From contig JACVVK020000324.1 in assembly GCA_018292915.2 (NCBI GenBank), forward strand, positions 675,001-739,000: a stretch of 64,000 nt of DNA, read 5' to 3'. Of this stretch, positions 24,663 to 37,649 are shown one piece after another. The notes under the pieces are model-generated. The model saw only the letters and a list, made by a program, of their open reading frames with translations. It was not told the DNA's origin and ran no database searches. Origin of the DNA: Batillaria attramentaria (taxonomy: Eukaryota > Mollusca > Gastropoda > Batillariidae). A program made the position numbers and the translations under genes. How positions within the stretch are numbered: position 1 is the first letter of the stretch; the number at the start of each line of letters is the position of its first letter.

Positions 24663-26256
24663 ACTGACGACGGTGACAATATGATAGTGTTGTCTTGTCA
24701 CTCTGAGTCTCATACAACTGACGACGGTGACAATATGACAGTGTTGTCTTCACACTCTCATACAACTGACGACGGTGACAATATGACAGGGTTGTCTTCT
24801 CACTCTCATACAACTGACGACGGTGACAATTTGATAGGGTTGTCTTCTCACTCTCATACAACTGACGACGGTGACAATTTGATAGGGTTGTCTCTCACTC
24901 TCATACAACTGACGACGGTGACAATTTGATAGGGTTGTCTTCTCACTCTCATACAACTGACGACGGTGACAATTTGATAGGGTTGTCTTCTCACTCTCAT
25001 ACAACTGACGACCGGTGACAATTGATAGGGTTGTCTTCTCACTCTCATACAACTGACGACGGTGACAATTTGATAGGGTTGTCTTCTCACTCTCATACAA
25101 CTGACGACGGTGACAATTTGATAGGGTTGTCTTCTCACTCTCATACAACTGACGACGGTGACAATTTGATAGGGTTGTCTTCACACCCTCATACAACTGA
25201 CGACGGTGACAATATGACAGTGTTGTCTTCACACCCTCATACAACTGACGACGGTGACAATAATTATTATAGTGTTGTCTTCACACCCTCATACAACTGA
25301 CGACGGTGACAATATTATAGTGTTGTCTTCTCACCCTCATACAACTGACGACGGTGACAATATTATAGTGTTGTCTTCTCACCCTCATACAACTGACGAC
25401 GGTGACAATATTATAGTGTTGTTCTTCTCACCCTCATACAACTGACGACGGTGACAATATTATAGTGTTGTCTTTTACCCTCATACACTGAACGACGGTG
25501 ACAATATTATAGTGTTGGTCTTCTCACCCTCATACAACTGACGACGGTGACAATATTATAGTGTTGTCTTCTCACCCTCATACAACTGACGACGGGTGAC
25601 AATATTATAGTGTTTGTCTTTCTCACCCTCACGGTGACAATATTATAGTGTTGTCTTCTCACCCTCATACAACTGACGACGGTGACAATATTATAGTGTT
25701 GTCTTCTCACCCTCATACAACTGACGACGGTGACAATATTATAGTGTTGTCTTCTCACCCTCATACAACTGACGACGGTGACAATATTATAGTGTTGTCT
25801 TTTTACCCTCATACAACTGACGACGGTGACAATATTATAGTGTTGTCTTCTCACCCTCATACAACTGACGACGGTGACAATATTATAGTGTTGTCTTCTC
25901 ACCCTCATACAACTGACGACGGTGACAATATTATAGTGTTGTCTTCTCACCCTCATACAACTGACGACGGTGACAATATTATAGTGTTGTCTTCTCACCC
26001 TCATACAACTGACGACGGTGACAATATTATAGTGTTGTCTTCTCACCCTCATACAACTGACGACGGTGACAATATTACAGTGTTGTCTTCTCACCCTCAT
26101 ACAACTGACGACGGTGACAATATGACAGTGTTGTCTTCTCACCCTCATACAACTGACGACGGTGACAATATGACAGTGTTGTCTTCTCACCCTCATACAA
26201 CTGACGACGGTGACAATATTACAGTGTTGTCTTCTCACGCTCATACAATTGACGCC
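24663..26256. repeat. 48-bp satellite, about 33 copies, in-frame period
   Basis: The monomer contains ACAACTGACGACGGTGACAA followed by TATTATAGTGTTGTCTTCTC and ACCCTCAT. Subfamilies are ordered along the array: AATTTGATAGGG copies first, AATATTATAGTG copies in the middle and AATATGACAGTG copies at both ends. Several single-base indels lie at about 25,420-25,640. The period is 16 codons, so frames of more than 200 codons stay open on both strands. Nothing else suggests translation. Confidence 0.97.
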
Positions 26257-26980
26257 TTGAGTCGTTGGAGTGGAAACCTTGAGCCAGGGATCTGATGCAT
26301 GAATAGCTTCTGTAACAGTGCTTCTTGTGTCGTTACCGGCTAACTTAGGTACATTCCTTTCATATGTCGCTTCATGTGAGCTTCACAATGGATGAGGTGT
26401 CCGTACGTTTAGCTGATTGGGGACATGTGATCACCACGGTATGGGTTACAATACAATACAATACAATACAATACAATACAATACAATACAATACAATACT
26501 AACTACAGCTGGGCCAGGGACGGGCTCTGTGATAATCACCACAGTCTAAGTAAATAAATAATGTGCATGGTGTGGATTTCACGCCTGGTTAGAGAGAGAG
26601 AGAGGGGGGGGGGTACCGAACGTGTATTCTAAAGCTGGCAGTATCCGGTTCCGGCTGGGATTTATGCTTCACAGTTGAGTGCAGGAGAGAGGGCGTGTGC
26701 TAACTCGGCAAGTACACGCAGGCGAGGTCTCCGACTCGATGTCCTGTATACTGGTGTTCACTGGGGCGTGACGTCTATACACCATGTTGTGTTGTGTCAG
26801 AACTTGATATCAACACAAGAGTGGAGTCAGGTTTTGTATCGGCTCCTGGAACAGAATACTGTGGTCTGGGTACAGTATTGGTTAGAGTGACATTCGTGAT
26901 TTGTCAAGTGGAATAAAATCAGTATTAATTGTGGTGTTACGAACTGATACGTCCACCACCCACGGTATTTTTTAAACGAA
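26257..26980. other. unique stretch with (ATACA)n
   Basis: It contains about 10 copies of ATACA at about 26449-26499 and a GA/G tract near 26591-26611. A 71-codon frame at 26675-26890 has no recognisable features. No gene is supported. Confidence 0.4.
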
Positions 26981-27416
26981 AGAACACTGGCAGTTAAAGG
27001 TACAGGCCCTAGTAGAACACTGGCAGTTAAAGGTACAGGCCCTAGTAGAACACTGGCAGTTAAAGGTACAGGCCCTAGTAGAACACTGGCAGTTAAAGGT
27101 ACAGGCCCTAGTAGAACACTGGCAGTTAAAGGTACAGGCCCTAGTAGAACACTGGCAGTTAAAGGTACAGGTCCTAGTAGAACACTGGCAGTTAAAGGTA
27201 CAGGCCCTAGTAGAACACTGGCAGTTAAAGGTACAGGCCCTAGTAGAACACTGGCAGTTATAGGTACAGGCCCTAGTAGAACACTGGCAGTTAAAGGTAC
27301 AGGCCCTAGTAGAACACTGGCAGTTATAGGTACAGGCCCTAGTAGAACACTGGCAGTTAAAGGTACAGGCCCTAGCAGAACACTGGCAGTTAAAGGTACA
27401 GGCCCTAGTAGCAGAG
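26981..27416. repeat. 33-bp minisatellite, 13 copies
   Basis: The unit is AGTAGAACACTGGCAGTTAA followed by AGGTACAGGCCCT. It is very homogeneous, with single-base variants such as TTATAGG and GGTCCT. Confidence 0.97.
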
Positions 27417-27566
27417 GAAGGAATTGTTATGAATGACTCTAACCCTAACCCCTAACTGACGAGTAATAGTAATTTCTAAACCCGAAAACACTGGCAGTGA
27501 TTGACTGTCGGACAAGGTCACATTATTTGTCAAATTGTCAAGTCTGTACTACATTGACAATTACAT

Positions 27567-28277
27567 GGAGTCTCTGTTACATGGAGTATCTGTTACATGG
27601 AGTCTCTGTTACATGAAGTCTGTTACATGGAGTCTCTGTTACATTGAGTCTCTGTTACATGGAGTCTCTGTTACATGGAGTCTCTGTTACATGGAGCCCT
27701 TATTACATTGAGTCTCTATTACATAGAGTCTCTGTTACATTGAGTGTTACGTGGAGTCTTTGTTACATGGAGTCTCTATTGCATGGAGCCCTTATTACAT
27801 TGAGTCTGTTACATTGAGTCTCTGTTACATGGAGTCTCTGTTACATGGAGTCTCTGTTACATGGAGTCTCTATTACGTTGAGTCTCTTTTACATGGAATC
27901 TCTGTTACAGGGAGTCTCTGTTACATGGAGTCTCTATTACGTTGAGTCTCTGTTACATGGAGTCTATTACAGTGAGTCTCTGTTACAATGAGTCTCTTTT
28001 ACATTGAGTCTGTTACATTGAGTCTCTGTTACATGGAGTCTCTGTTACATGGAGTCTCTATTACGTTGAGTCTCTATTACGTTGAGTCTCTTTTACATGG
28101 AATCTCTGTTACAGGGAGTCTCTGTTACATGGAGTCTCTATTACGTTGAGTCTCTGTTACATGGAGTCTATTACAGTGAGTCTCTGTTACATTGAGTCTG
28201 TTACATGGAGTCTCTGTTACATGGAGTCTCTGTTACATGGAGTCTCTGTTACATGGAGTCTCTGTCACATTGAGTCA
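27567..28277. repeat. 16-bp minisatellite, about 44 copies
   Basis: The unit is TCTCTGTTACATGGAG with TTACATTGAG and TTACGTTGAG variants and a few shortened copies. A block of about 190 bp is duplicated (near 27,850-27,980 and 28,040-28,180). Confidence 0.95.
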
Positions 28278-29162
28278 TTGAGTATCTCGGGTGAACTGAA
28301 GCTTATTGAAAGTCCGTTTGCTTATTGTAAATTATTCAACTTGTTTTTTAACCGTTTCATTCATGACGTCAAAGTTACAGCACAAGGTCAAAGTTAGGGG
28401 TGTATCTTGACTGTTTAACCGCAGCCTCCGCAGGATTATAGGTGATCCTGTAGTTTACCAGATGTTCATCCTGTAGATAACCCAAACTGTCATTTTTGTC
28501 GCTCTTTAGCAGTCGTCATCATCCTTTGATTTGTGGCCGCACCAAAAGTGATAGTGAGCCGTTTTACAGGGTGTTTTTACATGGGTGTTTTTACAGGGTG
28601 TTTTTACACGGTGTTTTTACACGGGTGTTTTTACAGGGTGCTTTCTTTCACTGGGGGTCACTGAAAGCTGGTATGTTCCCAGTTTATATGTCGCCAGCTT
28701 TGAAGCGGTCTAATTTTACAACTTTGTGACGCACCCCGCCAGTCGTGGGGTGCTGTAAGGTACGTGGCAAGTCGTAGTGAAGCTGATTTGTGGTGGACAC
28801 AACCACGTTTCAAGGCGCCTGATAAGTAGTTCATGTTTACACCAAGCCTACATCTATTCTCGCCAAAGCTCGGCACAAGGATTTACTGCCGTGTGTCGCT
28901 GTTTGAGATTTTCTCAGTTCGTAATGGTGGTGATGGTCATGACGCGGTCAGCGGACCGGTCATGTCAGTGACGGTTTGTCCGGTCAGTAATGAGGGTAGA
29001 TAATTATACCTGTAGGTGTGGAGGTGAGGGTCTGACCGGTCAGGTGACGGTTCGCATGAGTCGTTGAACGAAGACTTTTTAATCATGGGAACGACGACGC
29101 CTGATTTTACTGATATTTCAACGGGTTAACGTTGTTAGATGACACGATGAAAACATCACCAC
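28278..29162. other. unique non-coding stretch
   Basis: No gene is supported. A small tandem repeat of about 15 bp (GTGTTTTTACACGG) lies at 28570-28640. Confidence 0.4.
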
Positions 29163-32100
29163 CCTGTGTTACGCGAATACAGTGACACGTCCCACCCTGT
29201 GTTACATGTGTACAGTGACACATCCCACCCTGTGTTACATGTGTACAGTGACACGTCCCGCAGTGTGTTATATGTGTACAGTGACACGTCCCACCCTGTG
29301 TTATATGTGTACAGTGACACGTCCCACCCTGTGTTACATGTGTACAGTGACACATCCCACCCTGTATTACATGTATACAGTGACACGTCCCACCCTGTGT
29401 TACATGTGTACAGTGACACATCCCACCCTGTGTTACATGTGTACAGTGACACGTCCCACCCTGTGTTACATGTATACAGTGACACGTCCCGCCCTGTGTT
29501 ACATGTATACAGTGACACGTCCCACCCTGTGTTACATGTATACAGTGACACATCCCACCCTGTGTTACATGTGTACAGTGACACGTCCCACATTGTGTTA
29601 CATGTATACAGTGACACGTGCCGCCCTGTGTTACATGTATACAGTGACACGTCCCGCCCTGTGTTACATGTATACAGTGACACGTCCCACCCTGTGTTAC
29701 ATGTATACAGTGACACGTCCCACCCTGTGTTACATGTATACAGTGACACGTCCCGCAGTGTGTGACATGTATACAGTGACACGTCCCGCAGTGTGTTACA
29801 TGTATACAGTGACACGTCCCGCCCTGTGTTACATGTATACAGTGACACGTCCCACCCTGTGTTACATGTATACAGTGACACATCCCACCCTGTGTTACAT
29901 GTATACAGTGACACATCCCACCCTGTGTTACATGTGTACAGTGACACGTCCCACAGTGTGTTACATGTGTACAGTGACACGTCTCGCCCTGTGTTACATG
30001 TATACAGTGACACGTCCCACCCTGTGTTACATGTATACAGTGACACATCCCACCCTGTGTTACATGTATACAGTGACACATCCCTCAGTGTGTTACATGT
30101 ATACAGTGACACAGTGTGTTACATGTATACAGTGACACGTCCCGCAGTGTGTTACATGTATACAGTGACACGTCCCGCCCTGTGTTACATGTATACAGTG
30201 ACACGTCCCGCCTTGTGTTACATGTGTACAGTGACACGTCCCGCCCTGTGTTACATGTGTACAGTGACACGTCCCGCCCTGTGTTACATGTATACAGTGA
30301 CACGTCCCGCCATGTGTTACATGTATACAGTGACACATCCCACCCTGTGTTACATGTGTACAGTGACACGTCCCACCCTGTGTTACATGTATACAGTGAC
30401 ACATCCCACCCTGTGTTACATGTGTACAGTGACACGTCCCGCAGTGTGTTACATGTATACAGTGACACGTCCCGCCCTGTGTTACATGTATACAGTGACA
30501 CGTCCCGCCTTGTGTTACATGTGTACAGTGACACGTCCCGCCCTGTGTTACATGTGTACAGTGACACGTCCCGCCCTGTGTTACATGTATACAGTGACAC
30601 GTCCCGCCATGTGTTACATGTATACAGTGACACATCCCACCCTGTGTTACATGTGTACAGTGACACGTCCCACCCTGTGTTACATGTATACAGTGACACG
30701 TCCCGCAGTGTGTTACATGTGTACAGTGACACGTCCCACAGTGTGTTACATGTATACAGTGACACGTCCCGCCCTGTGTTACATGTATACAGTGACACGT
30801 CCCACCCTGTGTTACATGTATACAGTGACACATCCCACCCTGTGTTACATGTATACAGTGACACATCCCACCCTGTGTTACATGTGTACAGTGACACGTC
30901 CCACAGTGTGTTACATGTGTACAGTGACACGTCTCGCCCTGTGTTACATGTGTACAGTGACACGTCCCACCCGGGGAGCCGGGGTGGTCGAATGGTAGAG
31001 CGTTGGACTTCTAATGCTCGGGTCGTGAGTTCGATCCCGGCTGGGGCCAAATATTTGTGCTGGCTTTTTCATCGTTGCCCCGTCTTTGATATCACCCTAT
31101 GTGGTGGAAAAGGACGTTAAGCCCCCAAACACCCACCCACCCGACACGTCCCACCCTGTGTTACATGTATACAGTGACACATCCCACCCTGTGTTACATG
31201 TGTACAGTGACACGTCCCACAGTGTGCTACATGTGTACAGTGATACGTCTCGCCCTGTGTTACATGTATACAGTGACACGTCCCACCCTGTGTTACATGT
31301 GTACAGTGACACGTCCCGCAGTGTTACATGTATACAGTGACACATCCCACCCTGTGTTACATGTATACAGTGACACATCCCACCCTGTGTTACATGTGTA
31401 CAGTGACACGTCCCACAGTGTGCTTCATGTGTACAGTGATACGTCTCGCCCTGTGTTACATGTATACAGTGACACGTCCCACCCTGTGTTACATGTGTAC
31501 AGTGACACGTCCCACCCTGTGTTACATGTGTACAGTGACACGTCCCACAGTGTGTTACATGTATACAGTGACACGTCCCGCAGTGTGTTACATGTATACA
31601 GTGACACGTCCCGCCCTGTGTTACATGTGTACAGTGACACGTCCCGCCCTGTGTTACATGTGTACAGTGACACGTCCCACCCTGTGTTACATGTATACAG
31701 TGACACGTCCCGCCCTGTGTTACATGTGTACAGTGACACGTCCCGCCCTGTGTTACATGTGTACAGTGACACGTCCCTCCCTGTGTTACATGTATACAGT
31801 GACACGTCCCACCCTGTGTTACATGTATACAGTGACACGTCCCGCCCTGTGTTACATGTGTACAGTGACACGTCCCGCCCTGTGTTACATGTGTACAGTG
31901 ACACGTCCCTCCCTGTGTTACATGTATACAGTGACACGTCCCACCCTGTGTTACATGTATACAGTGACACAGTGTGTTACATGTATACAGTGACACGTCC
32001 CACAGTGTGTTACATGTGTACAGTGACACGTCCCGCCCTGTGTTACATGTATACAGTGACACGTCCCGCAGTGTGTTACATGTATACAGTGACACGTCCC

Positions 32101-33379
32101 GCAGTGTGTTACATGTATACAGTGACACATCCCACAGTGTGTTACATGTGTACAGTGACACGTTCTACAGTGTGTTACATGTATACAGTGACACGTCCCG
32201 CCCTGTGTTACATGTGTACAGTGACACGTCCCTCCCTGTGTTACATGTGTACAGTGACACGTCCCGCCCTGTGTTACATGTATACAGTGACACGTCCCGC
32301 CCTGTGTTACATGTATACAGTGACACGTCCCGCTCTGTGTTACATGTGTACAGTGACACGTCCCTCCCTGTGTTACATGTGTACAGTGACACGTCCCGCA
32401 GTGTGTTACATGTATACAGTGACACGTCCCGCCATGTGTTACATGTATACAGTGACACGTCCCTCCCTGTGTTACATGTGTACAGTGACACGTCCCACCC
32501 TGTGTTACATGTATACAGTGACACGTCCCACCCTGTGTTACATGTGTACAGTAACACGTCCCGCAGTGTGTTAAATGTATACAGTGACACGTCCCACAGT
32601 TTGTTACATGTATACAGTGACACGTCCCGCAGTGTGTTACATGTGTACAGTGACACGTCTCGCAGTGTGTTACATGTGTACAGTGACACGTCCCGCCCTG
32701 TGTTACATGTATACAGTGACACGTCCCGCCCTGTGTTACATGTATACAGTGACACGTCCCACCCTGTGTTACATGTGTACAGTGACACGTCCCGCCCTGT
32801 GTTACATGTATACAGTGACACGTCCCGCAGTGTGTTACATGTATACAGTGACACGTCCCGCAGTGTGTTACATGTGTACAGTGACACGTCCCGCAGTGTG
32901 TTACATGTGTACAGTGACACGTCCCACAGTGTGTTACATGTGTACAGTGACACGTCCCGCAGTGTGTTACATGTGTACAGTGACACGTCCCGCAGTGTGT
33001 TACATGTATACAGTGACACGTCCCACAGTGTGTTACATGTGTACAGTGACACGTCCCGCAGTGTGTTACATGTATACAGTGACACGTCCCGCAGTGTGTT
33101 ACATGTGTACAGTGACACGTCCCGCAGTGTGTTACATGTGTACAGTGACACGTCTCGCAGTGTGTTACATGTGTACAATGACACGTCCCACAGTGTGTTA
33201 CATGTATACAGTGACACGTCCCACAGTGTGTTACATGTGTACAGTGACACGTCCCGCCCTGTGTTACATGTATACAGTGACACGTCCCGCAGTGTGTTAC
33301 ATGTGTACAATGACACGTCCCACCCTGTGTTACATGTGTACAGTGACACGTCCCGCAGTGTGTTACATGTATACAGTGA
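29163..33379. repeat. 33-bp satellite, about 122 copies, interrupted by a SINE
   Basis: The monomer is ACAGTGACACGTCCCACCCT followed by GTGTTACATGTAT. Alternatives are CCGCAGTGTG, CCGCCCTGTG, CCACAGTGTG and TGTGTAC for TGTATAC. A block of nine monomers (297 bp) is duplicated: the series starting near 30,143 recurs near 30,440. The period is 11 codons and the unit has no stop in most frames, so frames of up to about 490 codons run on both strands. I reject these as genes. The right part (32,580-33,370) is dominated by CGCAGTGTG copies. Confidence 0.97.
30973..31142 (+). mobile_element. tRNA-Arg-derived SINE
   Basis: A 170-bp insertion lies inside the 33-bp satellite. It is flanked by the 14-bp direct repeat GACACGTCCCACCC (30959-30972 and 31143-31156). 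The 5' part is tRNA-like: a box A TGGTCGAATGG at 30985-30995, an anticodon loop CTTCTAA at 31008-31014 (anticodon TCT, arginine), and a box B core GTTCGATCC at 31029-31037. The acceptor arm does not pair and there is no mature 3' end. The tRNA part is followed by an unrelated ~95-bp body with AAAAGGACGTTAAGCCCCC and a CACC-rich tail. It is therefore a SINE rather than a tRNA gene. The target repeat matches the array consensus, so its value as a duplication comes from its exact phase. Confidence 0.85.
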
Positions 33380-34180
33380 TTTTCCAGCTCTCTATCAATC
33401 TCTGTTGATCTGTATCGATCTCTGTCGATCTCTGTTGATCTCTGTCGATCTCTGTTGATCTGTGTTGATCTCTATCGATCTCTGTTGATCTCTGTCGATC
33501 TCTATCGATCTCTGTTGATCTCTATCGATCTCTATCGATCTCTGTTGATGTCTATCGATCTCTGTTGATCTCTATCGATCTCTTTTGATCTCTGTCGATC
33601 TCTGTTGATCTCTGTTGATCTCTATCGATCTCTGTTGATCTCTGTCGATCTCTATCTATCTCTGTTGATTTCTATCGATCTCTGTTGATCTCTGTCGATC
33701 TCTATCGATCTCTGTTGATCTCTATCGATCTCTGTTGATCTCTGTCGATCGCTATCGATCTCTGTTGATCTCTATCGATCTCTGTTAATCTCTGTTGATC
33801 TCTGTCGATCTCTCTCGATCTCTATCGATCTCTGTTGATCTCTATCGGTCTCTGTTGATCTCTATCGGTCTCTATTGTTCTCTATCGATCTCCATTGGTC
33901 TCTCTCGATCTCTATTGATCTCTCTCGATCTCTATTGATCTCTCTCGATCTCTATTGATCTCTATCGGTCTCTATTGGTCTTTATCGATCTCTGTTAATC
34001 TCTAAAGGTCTCTGTTGATCTCTATCGGTCTCTGTTGTTCTCTGTCGATCTCTGTTGATCTCTATCGATCTCTGTTGATCTCTGTCGATCTCTGTGGATC
34101 TGTATCGATCTCTATTGAGCTCTGTCGATCTCTGTTGATCTGTATCGATCTCTGTTGAGCTCTATTGATCTGTATCGACT
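33380..34180. repeat. 10/20-bp GATC-rich satellite
   Basis: Alternating 10-mers TCTCTGTTGA, TCTCTATCGA and TCTCTGTCGA put GATC at nearly every 10 bp. It begins directly after the last diverged monomer of the 33-bp array. Confidence 0.95.
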
Positions 34181-34438
34181 GAATCCTGTCCGTGCCACGT
34201 CACGTGTACTGCCAACTCTAGCTGTTGCATTATGTCTCGACCTACCCGAGCTTTGCCGTCCTGAGTTAAAGTTGTTTGTTTGTTCGTTTCTTTGTTCATG
34301 TCACAATGTAAGTGCCGTTTCAGCTGTTTCAATGTAAACGGTGACCAAAGCAGACTGTTAAGACGTTCAGTTGAAGGTGTAACGTTAAATGTGTAGAATA
34401 TTAACATTAAGAATGTTAAGACCAGAAGCAGCTCCATT

Positions 34439-34602
34439 TGCCACACCTTGTCGTGCGAGGTTGGGCAGGACTATCGTGCATCAAGAAACTTTGCCACACC
34501 TTGTCGTGCGAGGTTGGGCAGGACTAGCGTGCATCAAGAAACTTTGTCACACCTTGTCGTGCGAGGTTGGGCAGGACTAGCGTGCATCAAGAAACTGTGC
34601 GG
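34439..34602. repeat. 53-bp tandem repeat, 3 copies
   Basis: The unit contains CCACACCTTGTCGTGCGAGG then TTGGGCAGGACTAGCGTGCA. There are three copies with only a few changes. The surrounding 34181-34890 has no recognised gene. Confidence 0.95.
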
Positions 34603-34887
34603 TTGTCGTCTGCTGGAAAATGGCCGAACCCGCTGGCAACGTATGAATATTCCACTGTGGCCCCCTGGGGGCGCTAATTCTATAACGACGCGGTCGGTGC
34701 CGATAGATTTTCACAGCGATCGCTCGTTCTGCTTCAGTAGTTTGTCTTTCACGTAGGGCGCGGGCAGAATGGACAATTTCCTCATCAGCATTCGCCTGGT
34801 CCGTGTATGCTGCAGGTAGTGGGGATTATGTCCCTTATTGAAACGTTACATGTAGGATTATATCCCCTATTGCATCATTTATGCCAT

Positions 34888-36778
34888 TATAGGGCCGAGT
34901 TACATTATTACAGTATGGCGCCGAGTTATGTTACTACAGTATGGCGCCGAGTTGTATTCTTACAGTATGGCGCCGAGTTATGTTACTACAGTATGGCGCC
35001 GAGTTGTATTCTTACAGTATGGCGCCGAGTTATGTTACTACAGTATGGCGCCGAGTTGTATTATTACAGTATGGCGCCGAGTTGTATTCTTACAGTATGG
35101 CGCCGAGTTGTATTCTTACAGTATGGCGCCGAGTTGTATTTTTACAGTATGACGCCGAGTTGTATGTATTACAGTATGGCGCCGAGTTGTATTCTTACAG
35201 TATGGCGCCGAGTTGTATTCTTACAGTATGGCGCCGAGTTGTATGTATTACAGTATGGCGCCGAGTTGTATGTACTACAGTATGGCGCCGAGTTGTATTA
35301 TTACAGTATGACGCCGAGTTGTATGTATTACAGTATGGCGCCGAGTTGTATTTTTACAGTATGACGCCGAGTTGTATGTATTACAGTATGACGCCGAGTT
35401 GTATGTATTACAGTATGGCGCCGAGTTGTATGTATTACAGTATGGCGCCGAGTTGTATTTTTACAGTATGGCGCCGAGTTGTATGTATTACAGTATGGCG
35501 CCGAGTTGTATTTTTACAGTATGGCGCCGAGTTGTATTCTTACAGTATGGCGCCGAGTTGTATTCTTACAGTATGGCGCCGAGTTGTATGTATTACAGTA
35601 TGGCGCCGAGTTGTATGTACTACAGTATGGCGCCGAGTTGTATTATTACAGTATGACGCCGAGTTGTATGTACTACAGTATGGCGCCGAGTTGTATTATT
35701 ACAGTATGACGCCGAGTTGTATGTATTACAGTATGGAGCCGAGTTGTATGTACTACAGTATGGCGCCGAGTTGTATGTATTACAGTATGACGCCGAGTTG
35801 TATGTATTACAGTATGGCGCCGAGTTGTATGTACTACAGTATGGCGCCGAGTTGTATTATTACAGTATGACGCCGAGTTGTATGTACTACAGTATGGCGC
35901 CGAGTTGTATTATTACAGTATGACGCCGAGTTGTATGTACTACAGTATGGCGCCGAGTTGTATTATTACAGTATGACGCCGAGTTGTATGTATTACAGTA
36001 TGGCGCCGAGTTGTATGTACTACAGTATGGCGCCGAGTTGTATTATTACAGTATGGCGCCGAGTTGTATTATTACAGTATGACACCGAGTTGTATTATTA
36101 CAGTATGACGCCGAGTTGTATTCTTACAGTATGACGCCGAGTTGTATGTATTACAGTATGGCGCCGAGTTGTATGTATTACAGTATGACGCCGAGTTGTA
36201 TGTATTACAGTATGGCGCCGAGTTGTATGTACTACAGTATGGCGCCGAGTTGTATTATTACAGTATGACGCCGAGTTGTATGTACTACAGTATGGCGCCG
36301 AGTTGTATTATTACAGTATGACGCCGAGTTGTATGTACTACAGTATGGCGCCGAGTTGTATTCTTACAGTATGGCGCCGAGTTGTATTCTTACAGTATGG
36401 CGCCGAGTTGTATTATTACAGTATGACGCCGAGTTGTATGTATTACAGTATGGCGCCGAGTTGTATGTACTACAGTATGGCGCCGAGTTGTATGTATTAC
36501 AGTATGGCGCCGAGTTGTATTTTTACAGTATGGCGCCGAGTTGTATTCTTACAGTATGACGCCGAGTTGTATTCTTACAGTATGGCGCCGAGTTGTATTC
36601 TTACAGTATTGCACCGAGTTGTATTTTTACAGTATGGCGCCGAGTTGTATTCTTACAGTATGGCGCCAAGTTGTATTCTTACAGTATGGCGCCGAGTTGT
36701 ATTCTTACAGTATAGCGCTGAGTTATATTCTTACAGTATGGCGCCGAGTTGTATTCTTACAGTATGGCGCCGAGTTAC
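34888..36778. repeat. 26/27-bp satellite, about 71 copies
   Basis: The monomers are GCCGAGTTGTATTCTTACAG plus TATGGC (26 bp) or a form with TATGTATTACAG (27 bp). Most copies carry the palindrome GGCGCC, and the rest carry GACGCC. The mixture of 26- and 27-bp monomers shifts the reading frame along the array, so the frames of up to about 309 codons are artefacts. Confidence 0.97.
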
Positions 36779-36819
36779 ATTATTCACACTCACCTAGAGA
36801 TACACACTCACCTATATAT

Positions 36820-36821
<2 letters not shown>

Positions 36822-36875
<54 letters not shown>
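36822..36875. repeat. (AC)n microsatellite
   Basis: About 27 AC dinucleotides. Confidence 0.98.
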
Positions 36876-36877
<2 letters not shown>

Positions 36878-37012
36878 TATACTGTATATACTGTATGGCC
36901 TGCTGTACTGTACTATAGTAACCCGTATACTCTCGGTATAGTGAGCCATATACTGTATAATTCTACTGTACGGACCGGGGAATAAGGCGTCTCTTGTTTT
37001 CCGAGCCTGACT

Positions 37013-37195
37013 TGATCTAACCCTAACCCTAACTTGATCTAACCCTAACCCGATCTAACCCTAACCCTAACTTGATCTAACCCTAACCCGATCTAACCCT
37101 AACCCTAACTTGATCTAACCCTACCCTAACCCTAACTTGATCTAACCTAACCCTAACTTGATCTAACCCTAACCCTAACTTGATCTTGACTCACA
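37013..37195. repeat. interstitial telomere-like repeat with TTGATCT spacers
   Basis: CCCTAA hexamers in groups of one to three are separated by CTTGATCTAA or CCGATCTAA. Counting by eye gives about 14 CCCTAA units on the + strand. It is not a continuous telomere array. Confidence 0.85.
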
Positions 37196-37275
37196 GCAGC
37201 TGTTGCATCAGCCATCAAACTCTGGACATAAAGAACGTCTTTCTTCTTTCTCTACCCTCAGATTGTCTCTTCTCA

Positions 37276-37278
<3 letters not shown>

Positions 37279-37324
<46 letters not shown>
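37279..37324. repeat. (GT)n microsatellite
   Basis: About 23 GT dinucleotides. The next ~325 bp (37325-37650) show no gene. Confidence 0.98.
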
Positions 37325-37326
<2 letters not shown>

Positions 37327-37649
37327 GAACATTCAAGCTGTCACGCGTAGTGCACTTTACATTAGCGTAAGAATTGGAAACCCAAAACTCGTATGAAACC
37401 GGTTTAGACAGATTTAATAAGGAAAACTGAAGAGGGAAAGCCATGAGTTATTTTCCTGTGTGTTGTGACCGTGTTGATAACGCGACTCACCAGATCACCG
37501 CCGCTCGTGCATTGCTTTGTGCTTTGTTCTTTGTTTTGCGGCGCTACACTGCAACTCATATTTTCCGCCACCTGTTCATGAATTTTTCATGAGATTTCAG
37601 CTTCCCAGTAACGCTCACTGCCTGCGGCCTGTGTCGGGCTGGGTATGAT

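Noticed and set aside
28496..28971. short frames in the unique stretch 28278-29162
   Set aside because: No similarity that I recognise, overlapping frames on both strands, no splice or start support.
30973..31050. functional tRNA-Arg(TCT) gene
   Set aside because: Boxes A and B and the anticodon loop are present, but the acceptor stem does not pair, and the sequence continues into a SINE body with target duplications.
31974..33458. 494-codon and similar frames in the 33-bp array
   Set aside because: The period is 11 codons and the frames are open on both strands; the frame simply follows the satellite and ends with it.
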